A stretch of 64,000 nt of DNA from Streptosporangium subroseum (lineage in GTDB: Bacteria; Actinomycetota; Actinomycetes; Streptosporangiales; Streptosporangiaceae). Location: NCBI RefSeq assembly GCF_900188345.1, contig NZ_FZOD01000011.1, positions 78,252 to 142,251 on the forward strand, given 5' to 3'. This document shows positions 10,123-21,411 of this stretch, piece by piece; within the stretch, counting starts at the first letter, position 1, and each line of letters starts with the position of its first letter. Under the pieces are notes generated by a model, which ran no database searches, was not told the DNA's origin, and saw nothing but the letters and a program-made list of their open reading frames with translations. The translations under genes were made by a program, and so were the position numbers.

Positions 10123-10370
10123 GCTCCCGCCCCACCGGTGTGGTCGGGACCTCCTCGTGGGTTCCCGCTCATCGGCATGGACGGGACCTCTTGGCGGGTT
10201 TCCGTACCACCGGCATGGACGGGACCTCTTGGCGGGTTTCCGTACCACCGGTGTGGTCGGGACCTCTTGGTGGGTTCCCGCCCATGCCGACGTGGTCAGG
10301 GTTTCTTCGGAGGTTCTCGTTCTCGCGCCGGCGTGATCAGGGCTTCTTGGTGGACTCCCGTACCACCAGC
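10102..10370. repeat. Seven-unit, about 38-bp tandem repeat joining two convergent LacI genes
   Basis: Units of the form GTGGTCGGGACCTCTTGG begin at about 10102, 10140, 10177, 10215, 10253, 10292 and 10333. The first contains the stop codon of the upstream LacI gene and the last contains the 3' end of the convergent one. Units at 10177 and 10215 differ only at their last base. Confidence 0.88.
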
Positions 10371-11331
10371 TCCGTGGGGAGCACCAGCTGTGCCTTCTCC
10401 TCCAGATCCAGCACCATGCGCGCGAGCCGGCGGCCCATTTCGACGGTCGACTGCCTGACCGTGGTCAGGGGCGGTTCGGCGTAGGCCGCGGCCGGGATGT
10501 CGTCGAAACCGACGACGGCGACGTCGTCGGGCACCCGGCGGCCCGCACCCCGCAGGGTCCGCAGCGCTCCCAGCGCCATCAGGTCGTTCGCCACGAACAC
10601 CGCGTCGATCTCGGGGTCGTCGGCCAGCAGCTGCCGCATCGCGATCACCCCGGACTCGCGGGTGAAGTCGCCGACCGCGATGATCGAGCGGCGGTCGGAG
10701 TCACGCAGGGTGTCGCGGTAGCCGTTGAGCCGGTCGATCCCGGCGATCATGTCCTGCGGTCCGGCGATGGTCGCGATCCGGCGGCGTCCCTGCTCCACCA
10801 GATGCGCGACGGCGCGCTCGGCGCCCCCCGAGTTGTCCATGTCCACGTACGGGAGGCTGTTGGGCGCGCCCGGCCGGCCGCTGCAGACCACCGGGACGCC
10901 GCGCCGGGTCAGGATCGCCGGCAGCGGATCGGTTCCGTGCATCGACGCGATGATCACGCCGTCCACGTGCCCGTTGGTGGCGTAGCGCTCGACCCGCTGG
11001 TAGCCGCCTTCCAGACCGGTGAGCATCAGCACGAGCTGCTTGTCGGCCTTCTCGATCTCCATGCTGACTCCCCGGATGATCCCGGCGAAGGTCGGGTCGT
11101 CGGAGAAGACGCGGGTCGCGGGCTCGGGGAAGACCAGGGCGATCGAGTCGGCCCGCTGGGTGACCAGGCTCCGCGCCGCCTGGTTGGGGACGTAGCCCAG
11201 CTCCTCCACGGCGCGGTTCACCGCCTCGCGGATCTGCGGTGCCACGCGGGTGGAGCCGTTGATCACGCGAGAGGCGGTCGCCCGGGAAACTCCTGCCCGG
11301 GCGGCCACTTTCTCCAGAGTCGGACGGGCCC

Positions 11332-11335
<4 letters not shown>
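10337..11335 (-). CDS. LacI-family repressor of the second sugar module
   Basis: A 332-aa regulator with [24 protein letters not shown] near the N-terminus and a sugar-sensing domain. The GTG start at 11335 overlaps the TGA of the GH1 gene by 4 bp, so the pair is translationally coupled. It shares long nearly identical DNA with the LacI gene at 9127-10122, for example the segment encoding [15 protein letters not shown]. Its recognition helix differs by a few residues from that paralogue, but both modules carry the same operator core, so cross-regulation is likely. The C-terminus (ESTKKP) lies within the 38-bp repeat array. Confidence 0.92.
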
Positions 11336-12711
<1,376 letters not shown>

Positions 12712-12745
12712 GTCCTCACCGCCCCATTCTGTTTCGCAGTCATGT

Positions 12746-12757
12746 GAGAGCGCTCTC
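12746..12757. promoter_or_regulatory. CebR-type operator upstream of the second GH1 gene
   Basis: GAGAGCGCTCTC is a perfect 12-bp palindrome between the GH1 start and a minus-strand TTGACA at 12785-12790. Confidence 0.78.
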
Positions 12758-12784
12758 TGGAGCATCACGTTAGCGTAAGGAGCG

Positions 12785-12790
12785 TGTCAA
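12785..12790 (-). promoter_or_regulatory. -35 element of the GH1-LacI operon
   Basis: TTGACA on the minus strand lies 28 bp upstream of the operator. The -10 is not clear (TGATGC at 17-bp spacing is the best candidate). Confidence 0.5.
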
Positions 12791-12824
12791 GAAAAATGGG
12801 CCCGTAACCGTAATATCACAGTTA

Positions 12825-12853
12825 TTGACATCGCGTTGTGTGCAGACAATTCT
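12825..12853 (+). promoter_or_regulatory. Promoter of the second transporter operon
   Basis: TTGACA at 12825-12830, 17-bp spacer and a weak -10 AATTCT at 12848-12853. The operator follows immediately, as in the first operon. Confidence 0.55.
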
Positions 12854-12857
12854 TCCA

Positions 12858-12869
12858 GAGAGCGCTCTC
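12858..12869. promoter_or_regulatory. CebR-type operator upstream of the second transporter operon
   Basis: GAGAGCGCTCTC, identical to the site at 12746, placed at the expected transcription start. The two identical sites are 112 bp apart in a divergent promoter, which would allow looping. Confidence 0.78.
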
Positions 12870-12902
12870 ACACTCCCCGGCAACGTATATGGAGGAAGGT
12901 TC

Positions 12903-14261
12903 ATGTCACTCCTCTCACGGCCTCATCGCGTCGCTCTGGCAGCGGGCACCATCGGACTCGCTCTGGTCGCCAGTGCCTGCGCCTCCACGGATGCCAAGCC
13001 ATCGGCGGGTGGCGGCAGCGCCAGCGCGGCCCCCGAATGCGCCGCCTTCACCCAATACGGCAACCACGCGGGCAAGACCGTCAGCATTTACTCCCCCATC
13101 CGCGATGCCGAGGCCGACCTTTTCCAGGAAGCCTGGAAGCCATTTGCCACGTGCACCGGAATGAAGATCACCTACGAGGGCACCGGCGAGTTCGAGGCTC
13201 AGATCCAGGTGCGTGCCGACGGCGGCAACCCGCCGGACATCGCGTTCTTCCCGCAGCCCGGTCTGCTGGAGCGCTTCGCCAAGGCCGGGAAGCTCAAGCC
13301 GGCCTCGGCCGAGGTGAAGAAGCTGGCCGAGGAGGGCTGGTCGGCTGACTGGGCCAAGTACTCCACCGTCGACGGCGTCTTCTACGGCGCCCCGCTGGGC
13401 GCCAGCGTGAAGTCCTTCGTCTGGTACTCGCCGGGCATGTTCAAGGAGAAGGGCTGGGCCGTCCCCAAGACCTGGGACGAGCTCATGACGCTCACCAACA
13501 CGATCGCCGGCACCGGCATCAAGCCGTGGTGCGTAGGCCTGGAGTCCGGTGACGCGACCGGCTGGCCGGCCACCGACTGGATCGAGGACATCCTGCTCCG
13601 GGAGATCGGTCCCGAGGGCTACGACGACTGGGTGACCCACAAGATCCCGTTCAACGACCCCAAGATCGTCTCGGCCGTGGACAAGGTCGGCGCGATCCTC
13701 AAGAACGAGAAGTTCGTCAACGGCGGTTACGGCCCGGTGAAGTCGATCGTCAGCACCGCCTTCCAGGAGGGCGGCGTCCCGATCACCGAGGGCAAGTGCG
13801 CCCTGCACCGCCAGGCGTCCTTCTACGCCAACTTCTGGCCCGAGGGCACCAAGGTCGGTGAGGACGGCGACGTGTTCGCGTTCTACCTGCCGGGCAACGA
13901 CCCCTCCAAGAAGCCGGTCCTCGGCGCCGGTGAGTTCGTGGCGGCCTTCACCGACCGTCCCGAGGTCCAGGCCGTTCAGGCCTACCTCGCCGGCGCGGAG
14001 TTCCCCACCACCCGCATGAAGCTGGCGACCTACGTCACCGCGCGCAAGGGCGTCGACCCGGCCAACGCCCAGAACCCGATCGACAAGCTCTCCATGGAGA
14101 TGCTCCAGGACCCGAGCACGGTCTTCCGGTTCGACGGCTCCGACCTGATGCCGGCCGCGGTCGGCGCCGGCACCTTCTGGAAGGGCATGACCGACTGGAT
14201 CAACGGCAAGGACACCAAGACGGTCCTCGATTACATCGAAGCTTCCTGGCCTAAGTCCTGA
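12903..14261 (+). CDS. Sugar ABC transporter substrate-binding lipoprotein (AglE-like)
   Basis: A 452-aa lipoprotein with lipobox VASAC and the lipidated Cys at residue 26. The mature region begins [21 protein letters not shown] and resembles alpha-glucoside (AglE-type) binding proteins more than the CebE-like protein at 4485, so it may bind a different sugar. The ATG at 12903 follows GGAGGAAGG. The frame is open upstream, but that part overlaps the promoter and operator. A strong hairpin follows the gene. The operator content points to control by the LacI proteins of this locus. Confidence 0.9.
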   Translation: MSLLSRPHRVALAAGTIGLALVASACASTDAKPSAGGGSASAAPECAAFTQYGNHAGKTVSIYSPIRDAEADLFQEAWKPFATCTGMKITYEGTGEFEAQIQVRADGGNPPDIAFFPQPGLLERFAKAGKLKPASAEVKKLAEEGWSADWAKYSTVDGVFYGAPLGASVKSFVWYSPGMFKEKGWAVPKTWDELMTLTNTIAGTGIKPWCVGLESGDATGWPATDWIEDILLREIGPEGYDDWVTHKIPFNDPKIVSAVDKVGAILKNEKFVNGGYGPVKSIVSTAFQEGGVPITEGKCALHRQASFYANFWPEGTKVGEDGDVFAFYLPGNDPSKKPVLGAGEFVAAFTDRPEVQAVQAYLAGAEFPTTRMKLATYVTARKGVDPANAQNPIDKLSMEMLQDPSTVFRFDGSDLMPAAVGAGTFWKGMTDWINGKDTKTVLDYIEASWPKS

Positions 14262-14268
14262 TATATAG

Positions 14269-14308
14269 CGATGTGTCCGGTGCCGGGTGACCGGCACCGG
14301 ACACATCG
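14269..14308 (+). terminator. Intra-operon hairpin after the second binding-protein gene
   Basis: A perfect 18-bp stem with loop GTGA lies 7 bp past the stop codon. It is in the same position as the hairpin in the first operon (5793-5819). Confidence 0.7.
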
Positions 14309-14344
14309 TCCGTCTTGGCCCGTTCCCTCCGGGAGATCCCTCCG

Positions 14345-15319
14345 ATGGACTTCGACTTCGCCGCCGAACAACCCAAACTCGTCCAACTGCTGATCGGCGT
14401 CGCCGCCTTCCTCGTGGTGGTCGCGGTGGTCCTGATACTGGTCGACCGCGCCCCGATGCGGCGGCGGGCCTGGATTCACGCGACGATCCTGCTCCTGCCC
14501 GCGCTCCTGCTTCTCGGCATCGGCCTGGTGATTCCCGCCATCCGAACGACCCTGCTGTCGTTCATGAGCGGCGACAGCAGGCAGTGGGTGGGTCTGGACA
14601 ACTACGCCTGGATGTTCACCCAGCCCGAGGCCGTGACCGTCCTGCGCAACACGCTCGTCTGGGTCCTGCTCGTCCCGCTGCTGGTGACCTCGGTCGGGCT
14701 GGTCTACGCGGTCCTGGTGGACCGTACGCGCTTCGAGTCGATCGCCAAGTCGCTGGTCTTCCTGCCGATGGCGATCTCCTTTGTCGGCGCGGGCATCATC
14801 TGGCGCTTCGTCTACGCCTACCGCTCCGGAGACCAGGATCAGATCGGCCTGCTCAACCAGCTCGTGGTCGCCGTGGGCGGGGAGCCCCAGCAGTGGCTCC
14901 AGGATCCTCCGTTCAACACGCTGTTCCTGATCGTGGTGATGGTCTGGATCCAGGCCGGTTTCGCCACCGTCGTGCTCTCCGCGGCGATCAAGGGGATCCC
15001 CGCCGAGATCGTCGAGGCCGCCAAGCTGGACGGGGCGAGCCCGCTGCAGATGTTCTTCCGGGTGACGCTGCCCTCCATCCGCACCGCCGTGGTCGTGGTG
15101 CTGGTCACCCAGTCGATCGGCACGCTGAAGCTGTTCGACATCGTCCGGACCATGACCGGCGGCCAGTTCGACACCAGCGTCATCGCCAACGAGATGTACA
15201 ACCAGGCGTTCCGGTACGGCGAGACCGGCAAGGGAGCGGCGCTGGCGGTCTTCCTGTTCGTCCTCGTGCTGCCCATCGTCGTCTACCAGATCCGCCAGCG
15301 CCGGGAGGCCGCCCGATGA
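14345..15319 (+). CDS. Sugar ABC transporter permease, AglF type
   Basis: A 324-aa inner-membrane protein. An N-terminal helix (about residues 17-37, LLIGVAAFLVVVAVVLILV) precedes the usual six permease helices, as in AglF-like permeases. The EAA loop is IVEAAKLDGASPLQMFFRVTLPSIR. The ATG at 14345 is preceded by GGGAGA; a longer frame from 14315 is possible. The next permease begins about 55 bp downstream. It partners the lipoprotein at 12903 and needs an ATPase encoded elsewhere. Confidence 0.9.
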   Translation: MDFDFAAEQPKLVQLLIGVAAFLVVVAVVLILVDRAPMRRRAWIHATILLLPALLLLGIGLVIPAIRTTLLSFMSGDSRQWVGLDNYAWMFTQPEAVTVLRNTLVWVLLVPLLVTSVGLVYAVLVDRTRFESIAKSLVFLPMAISFVGAGIIWRFVYAYRSGDQDQIGLLNQLVVAVGGEPQQWLQDPPFNTLFLIVVMVWIQAGFATVVLSAAIKGIPAEIVEAAKLDGASPLQMFFRVTLPSIRTAVVVVLVTQSIGTLKLFDIVRTMTGGQFDTSVIANEMYNQAFRYGETGKGAALAVFLFVLVLPIVVYQIRQRREAAR

Positions 15320-15374
15320 GTGAGCGAACCGGCAGGCACAGTGCTACGGGAACGTGGCCGACGAAGGAGGCAGC

Positions 15375-16325
15375 GTGACCACGTTGGCCCAGACCACGGC
15401 GCGGGCGAAGACCACGACGGCGCCGCAGCGTGTCCGGTGGCGTCTGAGCGGCAGGATCGCCAGCGCCGTCGCGATCGTCATCGCGGTCCTGTGGACCACC
15501 CCGACCTTCGGCCTGCTGCTGTCCTCGCTGCGTCCCGAGGACCAGATCAAGACCACCGGCTGGTGGACGTTCTTCGCCGATCCGCAGCTCACGCTGGAGA
15601 ACTACCGGGAGGTGCTGTTCGGCACCTCCTCGTCCTCCGGTCAGATGATGAGCTTCCTGATCAACTCGGTCGTCATCACGGTCCCCTCGGTGCTCTTCCC
15701 GCTGGCCCTGGCCGCCTTCGCCGCCTACGCGCTGGCCTGGCTGCCGTTCCGTGGACGCGAGTGGATCTACATCGGCGTCTTCGCACTCCAGATCGTGCCA
15801 CTGCAGATGTCGCTCGTCCCGCTGCTGTCCTTCTTCTCCCAGGGCGTGGAGATTTTCGGCCTCCAGCTGTCACCCGCCTGGAACCTGGAGGGGCCGGCCC
15901 GCTTCATCCAGGTCTGGTTCGCACACACCTGCTTCGCCCTGCCGCTGGGCATCTTCCTGCTGCACAACTTCATGTCCGAGCTTCCCGGCGAGCTCATGGA
16001 GGCGGCCAGGGTGGACGGCGCCAGCCACGGAGTGATCCTGCGCAAGATCGTCCTTCCGCTGGTCCTCCCCGCGCTGGCCACCTTCGCGATCTTCCAGTTC
16101 CTCTGGGTCTGGAACGACCTGCTGGTGGGCCTGATCTTCGCCGGCGGCACCCCCGACAGCGCTCCCATGACGGTACGGCTGGCGCAGATGGCCGGCACCC
16201 GCGGCAACGAGTGGCAGCGCCTGACCGCGGGCGCGTTCGTCTCGGTGATCATCCCGCTGACCGTCTTCCTGTCGATGCAGCGTTACTTCGTCCGAGGCCT
16301 GCTGGCGGGCAGCGTCAAGGGCTGA
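15375..16325 (+). CDS. Sugar ABC transporter permease, AglG type
   Basis: A 316-aa inner-membrane protein with six predicted helices and EAA loop LMEAARVDGASHGVILRKIVLPLVLP. The C-terminus ends in VRGLLAGSVKG, the same short tail as the CebG-like protein. The GTG at 15375 follows GAAGGAGG at good spacing and is preferred over the GTG at 15354. It is the last gene of the operon, and the stress-protein gene ends convergently 39 bp downstream. Confidence 0.9.
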   Translation: MTTLAQTTARAKTTTAPQRVRWRLSGRIASAVAIVIAVLWTTPTFGLLLSSLRPEDQIKTTGWWTFFADPQLTLENYREVLFGTSSSSGQMMSFLINSVVITVPSVLFPLALAAFAAYALAWLPFRGREWIYIGVFALQIVPLQMSLVPLLSFFSQGVEIFGLQLSPAWNLEGPARFIQVWFAHTCFALPLGIFLLHNFMSELPGELMEAARVDGASHGVILRKIVLPLVLPALATFAIFQFLWVWNDLLVGLIFAGGTPDSAPMTVRLAQMAGTRGNEWQRLTAGAFVSVIIPLTVFLSMQRYFVRGLLAGSVKG

Positions 16326-16364
16326 GCTCGGCGAGCCCGTGAAGGATCCGCCGCCCCCTCACGG

Positions 16365-17072
16365 TCAGGGGCTGTCGGACGTGGCCGGCTGTGCGGGAAC
16401 GGCCTGCTCCGGCGTGATCGTCTGCGTCGGGGCGGGGCGTTCCGGTGTGATCCCCCGCTCGGGGGCGGGGAGGTCCGGAGCGGTTGGCTGCGAAGGGAAG
16501 GGGTGGTCTGGAGCGGTCGGCTGCGCGGCCGCGGGATCGTACGTTCCGGCGGACCGCGGGACCTCGACGACCACGGTGTCGGCGGGACCCGGGGTCCCGT
16601 CCAGGATGGCGCGGGCATGGTCGAGGTGCGAGGCCGCGACCAGCACGTCGTAGCGGCCGGCGACGATCGCGCTGCGCGAGGCGAAGTCGCGCTTGCCACC
16701 GGTGAACAGGTGGTTGATGAACCCGAACGCGGCGCCCATCACGGCGCCCCAGAGCGCCGCCCACAGCACGAGTACGACGAACGACAGCGTGGTCGAGGTG
16801 AACAGCCCGAGGAACATCCCCGCCACGGCGCCGAAGATCACGCCGCTGCCCGCTCCGGCGAGCGCGGACCGTCCGTTGGTCATCCTGCCGGTGACGGTCT
16901 CCTCGAGCTTCAGGTCGCTACCGACGATCGCCACGTTCTCGACGGGGAACCCCGCGTCCGAGAGGGTGTCCACGGTCCGCTGCGCGGCCAGATAGTTGTC
17001 GTAGCCGGACAGGACCCTACGGTCGACGACGACCTGCGCGTCCAGATTCGTGGGCATGTTTGCCATGTCCAT
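16365..17072 (-). CDS. General-stress-type membrane protein with Pro-rich tail
   Basis: A 235-aa protein. The first 60 residues resemble the general stress protein 17M/YflT domain (VLSGYDNYLAAQRTVDTLSDAGFPVENVAIVGSDL). A Gly/Ala-rich membrane hairpin follows (about residues 79-130, two or more helices), then a second soluble segment (YDVLVAASHLDHARAIL), then a disordered tail of PTAPD, APERGITPE and TPEQ motifs. The ATG at 17072 follows CTGGAGAGG. The longer frame to 17312 has no typical protein sequence. The function is not established; stress induction is inferred from the family name only. Confidence 0.8.
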   Translation of the reverse strand: MDMANMPTNLDAQVVVDRRVLSGYDNYLAAQRTVDTLSDAGFPVENVAIVGSDLKLEETVTGRMTNGRSALAGAGSGVIFGAVAGMFLGLFTSTTLSFVVLVLWAALWGAVMGAAFGFINHLFTGGKRDFASRSAIVAGRYDVLVAASHLDHARAILDGTPGPADTVVVEVPRSAGTYDPAAAQPTAPDHPFPSQPTAPDLPAPERGITPERPAPTQTITPEQAVPAQPATSDSP

Positions 17073-17180
17073 GTGCCTCTCCAGGGTGGGTGATGGTCCG
17101 ACTTGCGGACTACCCCCCGGAGGGGTGTCGATGCGCGGTCCCACCGTGGATCTGGCGTCGCGCGAAAATCTTGAAAGACA

Positions 17181-17239
17181 GTAAGAACAAAAGTGGACAT
17201 TACGCGACAAATGGGATTGTCCACTGTTAAGGTTCTTAC
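17181..17239. promoter_or_regulatory. Nested inverted repeat in a divergent promoter region
   Basis: Outer arms GTAAGAAC (17181-17188) and GTTCTTAC (17232-17239) enclose inner arms AGTGGACA (17192-17199) and TGTCCACT (17218-17225). The region is AT-rich and lies between the stress-protein gene and a small plus-strand gene, so it is a candidate regulator site. Confidence 0.5.
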
Positions 17240-17302
17240 GAAATGGTGCCTGCGATGGATGTATAAGGGACATCAGGGGCCGGGCCCGCGAAGGAAGCTT
17301 GA

Positions 17303-17452
17303 ATGATCGCATTCATCGTGGTGATCGAGGCAGTACTCGCGCTCATGGGGCTGATCGCCCTGTGCCGTCTCACCCGTTACCGGGCGAGACCGCTGTCCCC
17401 GGACGACCCTCGCGACCGCAGACGCGTGATGGAGCCCCCTTCCTGCGGGTGA
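17303..17452 (+). CDS. Small single-span membrane protein, 49 aa
   Basis: A short ORF begins with ATG at 17303 after AAGGAAG at good spacing. It encodes a hydrophobic helix (about residues 2-21, IAFIVVIEAVLALMGLIAL), then a basic and Pro-rich tail (RYRARPLSPDDPRDRRR). The pattern is that of small actinomycete membrane peptides. It is divergent from the stress protein and may share its control region. Function is unknown. Confidence 0.55.
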   Translation: MIAFIVVIEAVLALMGLIALCRLTRYRARPLSPDDPRDRRRVMEPPSCG

Positions 17453-17489
17453 GTGGGGACGACGGCGCCGGGCGCCGCCGCCCCCGAGG

Positions 17490-19534
<2,045 letters not shown>

Positions 19535-19611
19535 TCGGCGCTCCGGGGAGCTGATCGGGGCGATGCGCTGATCGTGATGGCGCGCTGCCCCGGACGGCAT
19601 GCCGATCGGGA

Positions 19612-20139
19612 TCAGTCCTCGTCGTCCGGCAGCGGGTCGGGCAACCGCCAGGCCGCCAGCAGCGACGGCAGGATCAGATGCGTCGCGATCATGGCGAACA
19701 CGAGTACGGTGATCGCCGCCGAGGGGATCTGGACGACGAGCTCGCCCTTGGGCACCGCGAGCGAGAGCGACACACCGAGTGCGATGAGGACCCACATAGT
19801 TCCTCGACGGGCGTCGGCCTGGATCTTCTGGCGTTCACGGGACTGGCGTTCGTCAAGGTAGCGCTCGGCGAGGCCGACCGTGCCGCGGGTGGCCCCGATG
19901 AGCGCGCTGTAGAACACGACGTAGATCACCGATGCGATCCCCGCCAGGGCGAAGGTGATCCACATGGCGGTGACGCTCGGCGCGAGATAGAAACACACGA
20001 TCGCGCTGGCCCAGATCATTCCGGCGGATGCGGCGCCCACGCCGGCGAGGATTCGACGGCTCCTACGGGTGGCGTACCAGGTGGGCGGAGGCCAGCTGCG
20101 ATAGCGGTTTTCCAGCTGCTTGGGGGTTAGCTCGCTCAC
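19612..20139 (-). CDS. Membrane protein, paralogue A of a duplicated cassette
   Basis: A 175-aa protein with four predicted helices in two pairs (about residues 30-80 and 112-160), separated by a charged linker (LAERYLDERQSRERQK). It ends in AAWRLPDPLPDDED. It is clearly related to the protein at 20329-20868, which has WYATR, LAERRLDERQ and SAWRLPDPPPDDE in the same places. The GTG start at 20139 overlaps the remnant of a regulator gene. Function is unknown. The pairing of this family with a small HTH regulator suggests a signalling or transport role controlled by that regulator. Confidence 0.75.
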   Translation of the reverse strand: MSELTPKQLENRYRSWPPPTWYATRRSRRILAGVGAASAGMIWASAIVCFYLAPSVTAMWITFALAGIASVIYVVFYSALIGATRGTVGLAERYLDERQSRERQKIQADARRGTMWVLIALGVSLSLAVPKGELVVQIPSAAITVLVFAMIATHLILPSLLAAWRLPDPLPDDED

Positions 20140-20222
20140 TGTTTCGCCTCACTGTCCAATCACGGGAACGGCTTCGAAGGGAAAACGACTTTCGCCGGCG
20201 TCTCGACGTACTCGGCGATGCG
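20136..20222 (-). pseudogene. Remnant of an HTH regulator gene (C-terminal 25 codons)
   Basis: Reading the minus strand from 20222 gives RIAEYVETPAKVVFPSKPFP, then TGA, then LDSEAK. This matches the C-terminus of the intact HTH protein (RIAEYFEVPVEVVFSLRSFPRLGSEAK). It has an in-frame stop and no upstream half. It occupies the same place relative to membrane protein A as the intact gene does relative to B. Confidence 0.8.
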
Positions 20223-20268
20223 CGGGGGACGGGTTCGGACCACGCATCGCTGCGGGTCCTTCACCACC

Positions 20269-20304
20269 GGCGTGGAGGTCCGCCCCCGGGGGGATCTCCA
20301 CGCC
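20269..20304 (-). terminator. Hairpin between the two membrane-protein genes
   Basis: GGCGTGGAG (20269-20277) pairs with CTCCACGCC (20296-20304), with an inner CCCCC/GGGGG stem. It lies 25 bp past the stop codon of membrane protein B and may end its transcript. Confidence 0.5.
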
Positions 20305-20328
20305 GGGATCCTGTTCTCGCCGCCCCGA

Positions 20329-20868
20329 TCATTCGTCGTCCGGCGGCGGGTCGGGCAGCCGCCAGGCCGAGACGATCAGCGGCAGCACGAAGTGGGTCAG
20401 CGCCAGCGCGATCGACAGTTGGACGACCGTCGTCGTCGGCACGGAGGAGCCGGGACCGCCGCGGGCCAGGCCCGCCGCCAGTGCCACGGCGACGAGCGCG
20501 ACGAGGATGCCCAGCATGATCCGGTGAGCGAGGGCGATGGCGCGCAGGCGCTCACCCACCTGACGCTCGTCGAGCCGGCGCTCCGCCAACTCGTTGACAC
20601 CGCGAGTGGCGATGTTGAGCAGCGTGACGGCCGGCATGTAGATCACGAACATGACCGCGAGCAGGATGAGGCTGATACGGGCGGCGTCGTCGCTCGGGCC
20701 GATGCTCCAGGACACGGCGGCGTCGACCCACATGAGCCCCACCGCGAACGTGCCGGCCGCGGCGAGCATCCGCCGGCGGCCCCGGGTGGCGTACCAGCCG
20801 GGCAGGAGATCGTGCTCCATGGCCTTGGCCTGTGCCTGCTGCCAGCGCTCCGACAGGTTGCCCGTCAC
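20329..20868 (-). CDS. Membrane protein, paralogue B of a duplicated cassette
   Basis: A 179-aa protein with the same plan as paralogue A: N-terminal WYATRGRRR, two helices (about residues 35-85), charged linker LAERRLDERQVGERLR, two helices (about 115-165) and the tail SAWRLPDPPPDDE. The GTG start overlaps the stop of the HTH gene by 4 bp, so the two are translationally coupled. The function is unknown. Confidence 0.78.
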   Translation of the reverse strand: MTGNLSERWQQAQAKAMEHDLLPGWYATRGRRRMLAAAGTFAVGLMWVDAAVSWSIGPSDDAARISLILLAVMFVIYMPAVTLLNIATRGVNELAERRLDERQVGERLRAIALAHRIMLGILVALVAVALAAGLARGGPGSSVPTTTVVQLSIALALTHFVLPLIVSAWRLPDPPPDDE

Positions 20869-21101
20869 TTCGCCTCACTTCCCAGCCGTGGGAACGACCT
20901 CAACGAGAAAACGACTTCCACCGGTACTTCGAAGTACTCGGCGATGCGCAGGGCGAGATACAGGCTCGGGCTGTACTCGCCGCGCTCCAGGTAACCGATC
21001 GTCTGGTAGTGGACGCCCAGGGCGGCTGCCAGATCCTTGCGCGACACTCCGCGCTCGGCTCTCAGCATCGGGATCCGGTTGAATACGTCTTCCGCGGCCA
21101 T
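20865..21101 (-). CDS. Small XRE-type HTH regulator
   Basis: A 78-aa protein that is almost entirely a Cro/C1 helix-turn-helix domain (RAERGVSRKDLAAALGVHYQTIGYLERGEYSPSLYLALRIAEYF). It resembles the short regulators usually encoded next to small membrane proteins. The ATG at 21101 follows GGGAG; a longer frame to 21185 has no family resemblance. It overlaps the membrane-protein gene by 4 bp. A 22-bp palindrome at 21209-21230 is a likely site of autoregulation. Confidence 0.85.
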   Translation of the reverse strand: MAAEDVFNRIPMLRAERGVSRKDLAAALGVHYQTIGYLERGEYSPSLYLALRIAEYFEVPVEVVFSLRSFPRLGSEAK

Positions 21102-21208
21102 GTCTGTAGTCTCCCAGCGCTCATGAGCCCTGGGCGGCGAGTCGGCGCTCGGCCGCGCCGTACTTCGTCCACGGCCCGCGAACATCTACCGCAGTACTCA
21201 TGTTTATT

Positions 21209-21230
21209 AATGTAGTACATCTACTACATT
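21209..21230. promoter_or_regulatory. Palindrome, likely operator of the HTH cassette
   Basis: AATGTAGTA - CATC - TACTACATT: 9-bp arms around a 4-bp centre, with a further TCTAC half-site to the right. It sits in the AT-rich promoter about 108 bp upstream of the HTH start. Confidence 0.6.
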
Positions 21231-21249
21231 ATCTACAACCCCCATGACA

Positions 21250-21284
21250 AAGGGCGGTGTACCTGTGCCAGGTACACCGCCCTT
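21250..21284. terminator. 15-bp perfect hairpin
   Basis: AAGGGCGGTGTACCT and AGGTACACCGCCCTT with loop GTGCC. It lies 128 bp past the CoA-transferase stop codon on the minus strand and upstream of the HTH promoter, so it would insulate the two units. Confidence 0.7.
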
Positions 21285-21411
21285 GAGCTGCGAGAATCAG
21301 GCCGTGAGCACTCCCCGGACCATGAGGTCCAGGCCAGGCCCGGGCATCTTCCAGGCCCAGAGGGCCGGGGCGCGTGAGCGCTCTCGGACCGGGGATGGCG
21401 CGGGGATCAGG

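Larger units (their letters stand above)
21102..21411. other. Intergenic region, 310 bp, between HTH and CoA-transferase genes
   Basis: Holds the AT-rich promoter of the HTH gene with a palindrome, and the strong hairpin at 21250-21284. Nothing coding is seen. Confidence 0.6.

Noticed and set aside
19535..19610. Short TGATCGG-like repeats after the GyrI-like gene
   Set aside because: Units are only a few bases long and too degenerate to call a tandem repeat.
21376..21383. GAGCGCTC core near the CoA-transferase 3' end
   Set aside because: It is an isolated 8-bp palindrome with no promoter nearby, so it is probably chance rather than a seventh CebR-type operator.
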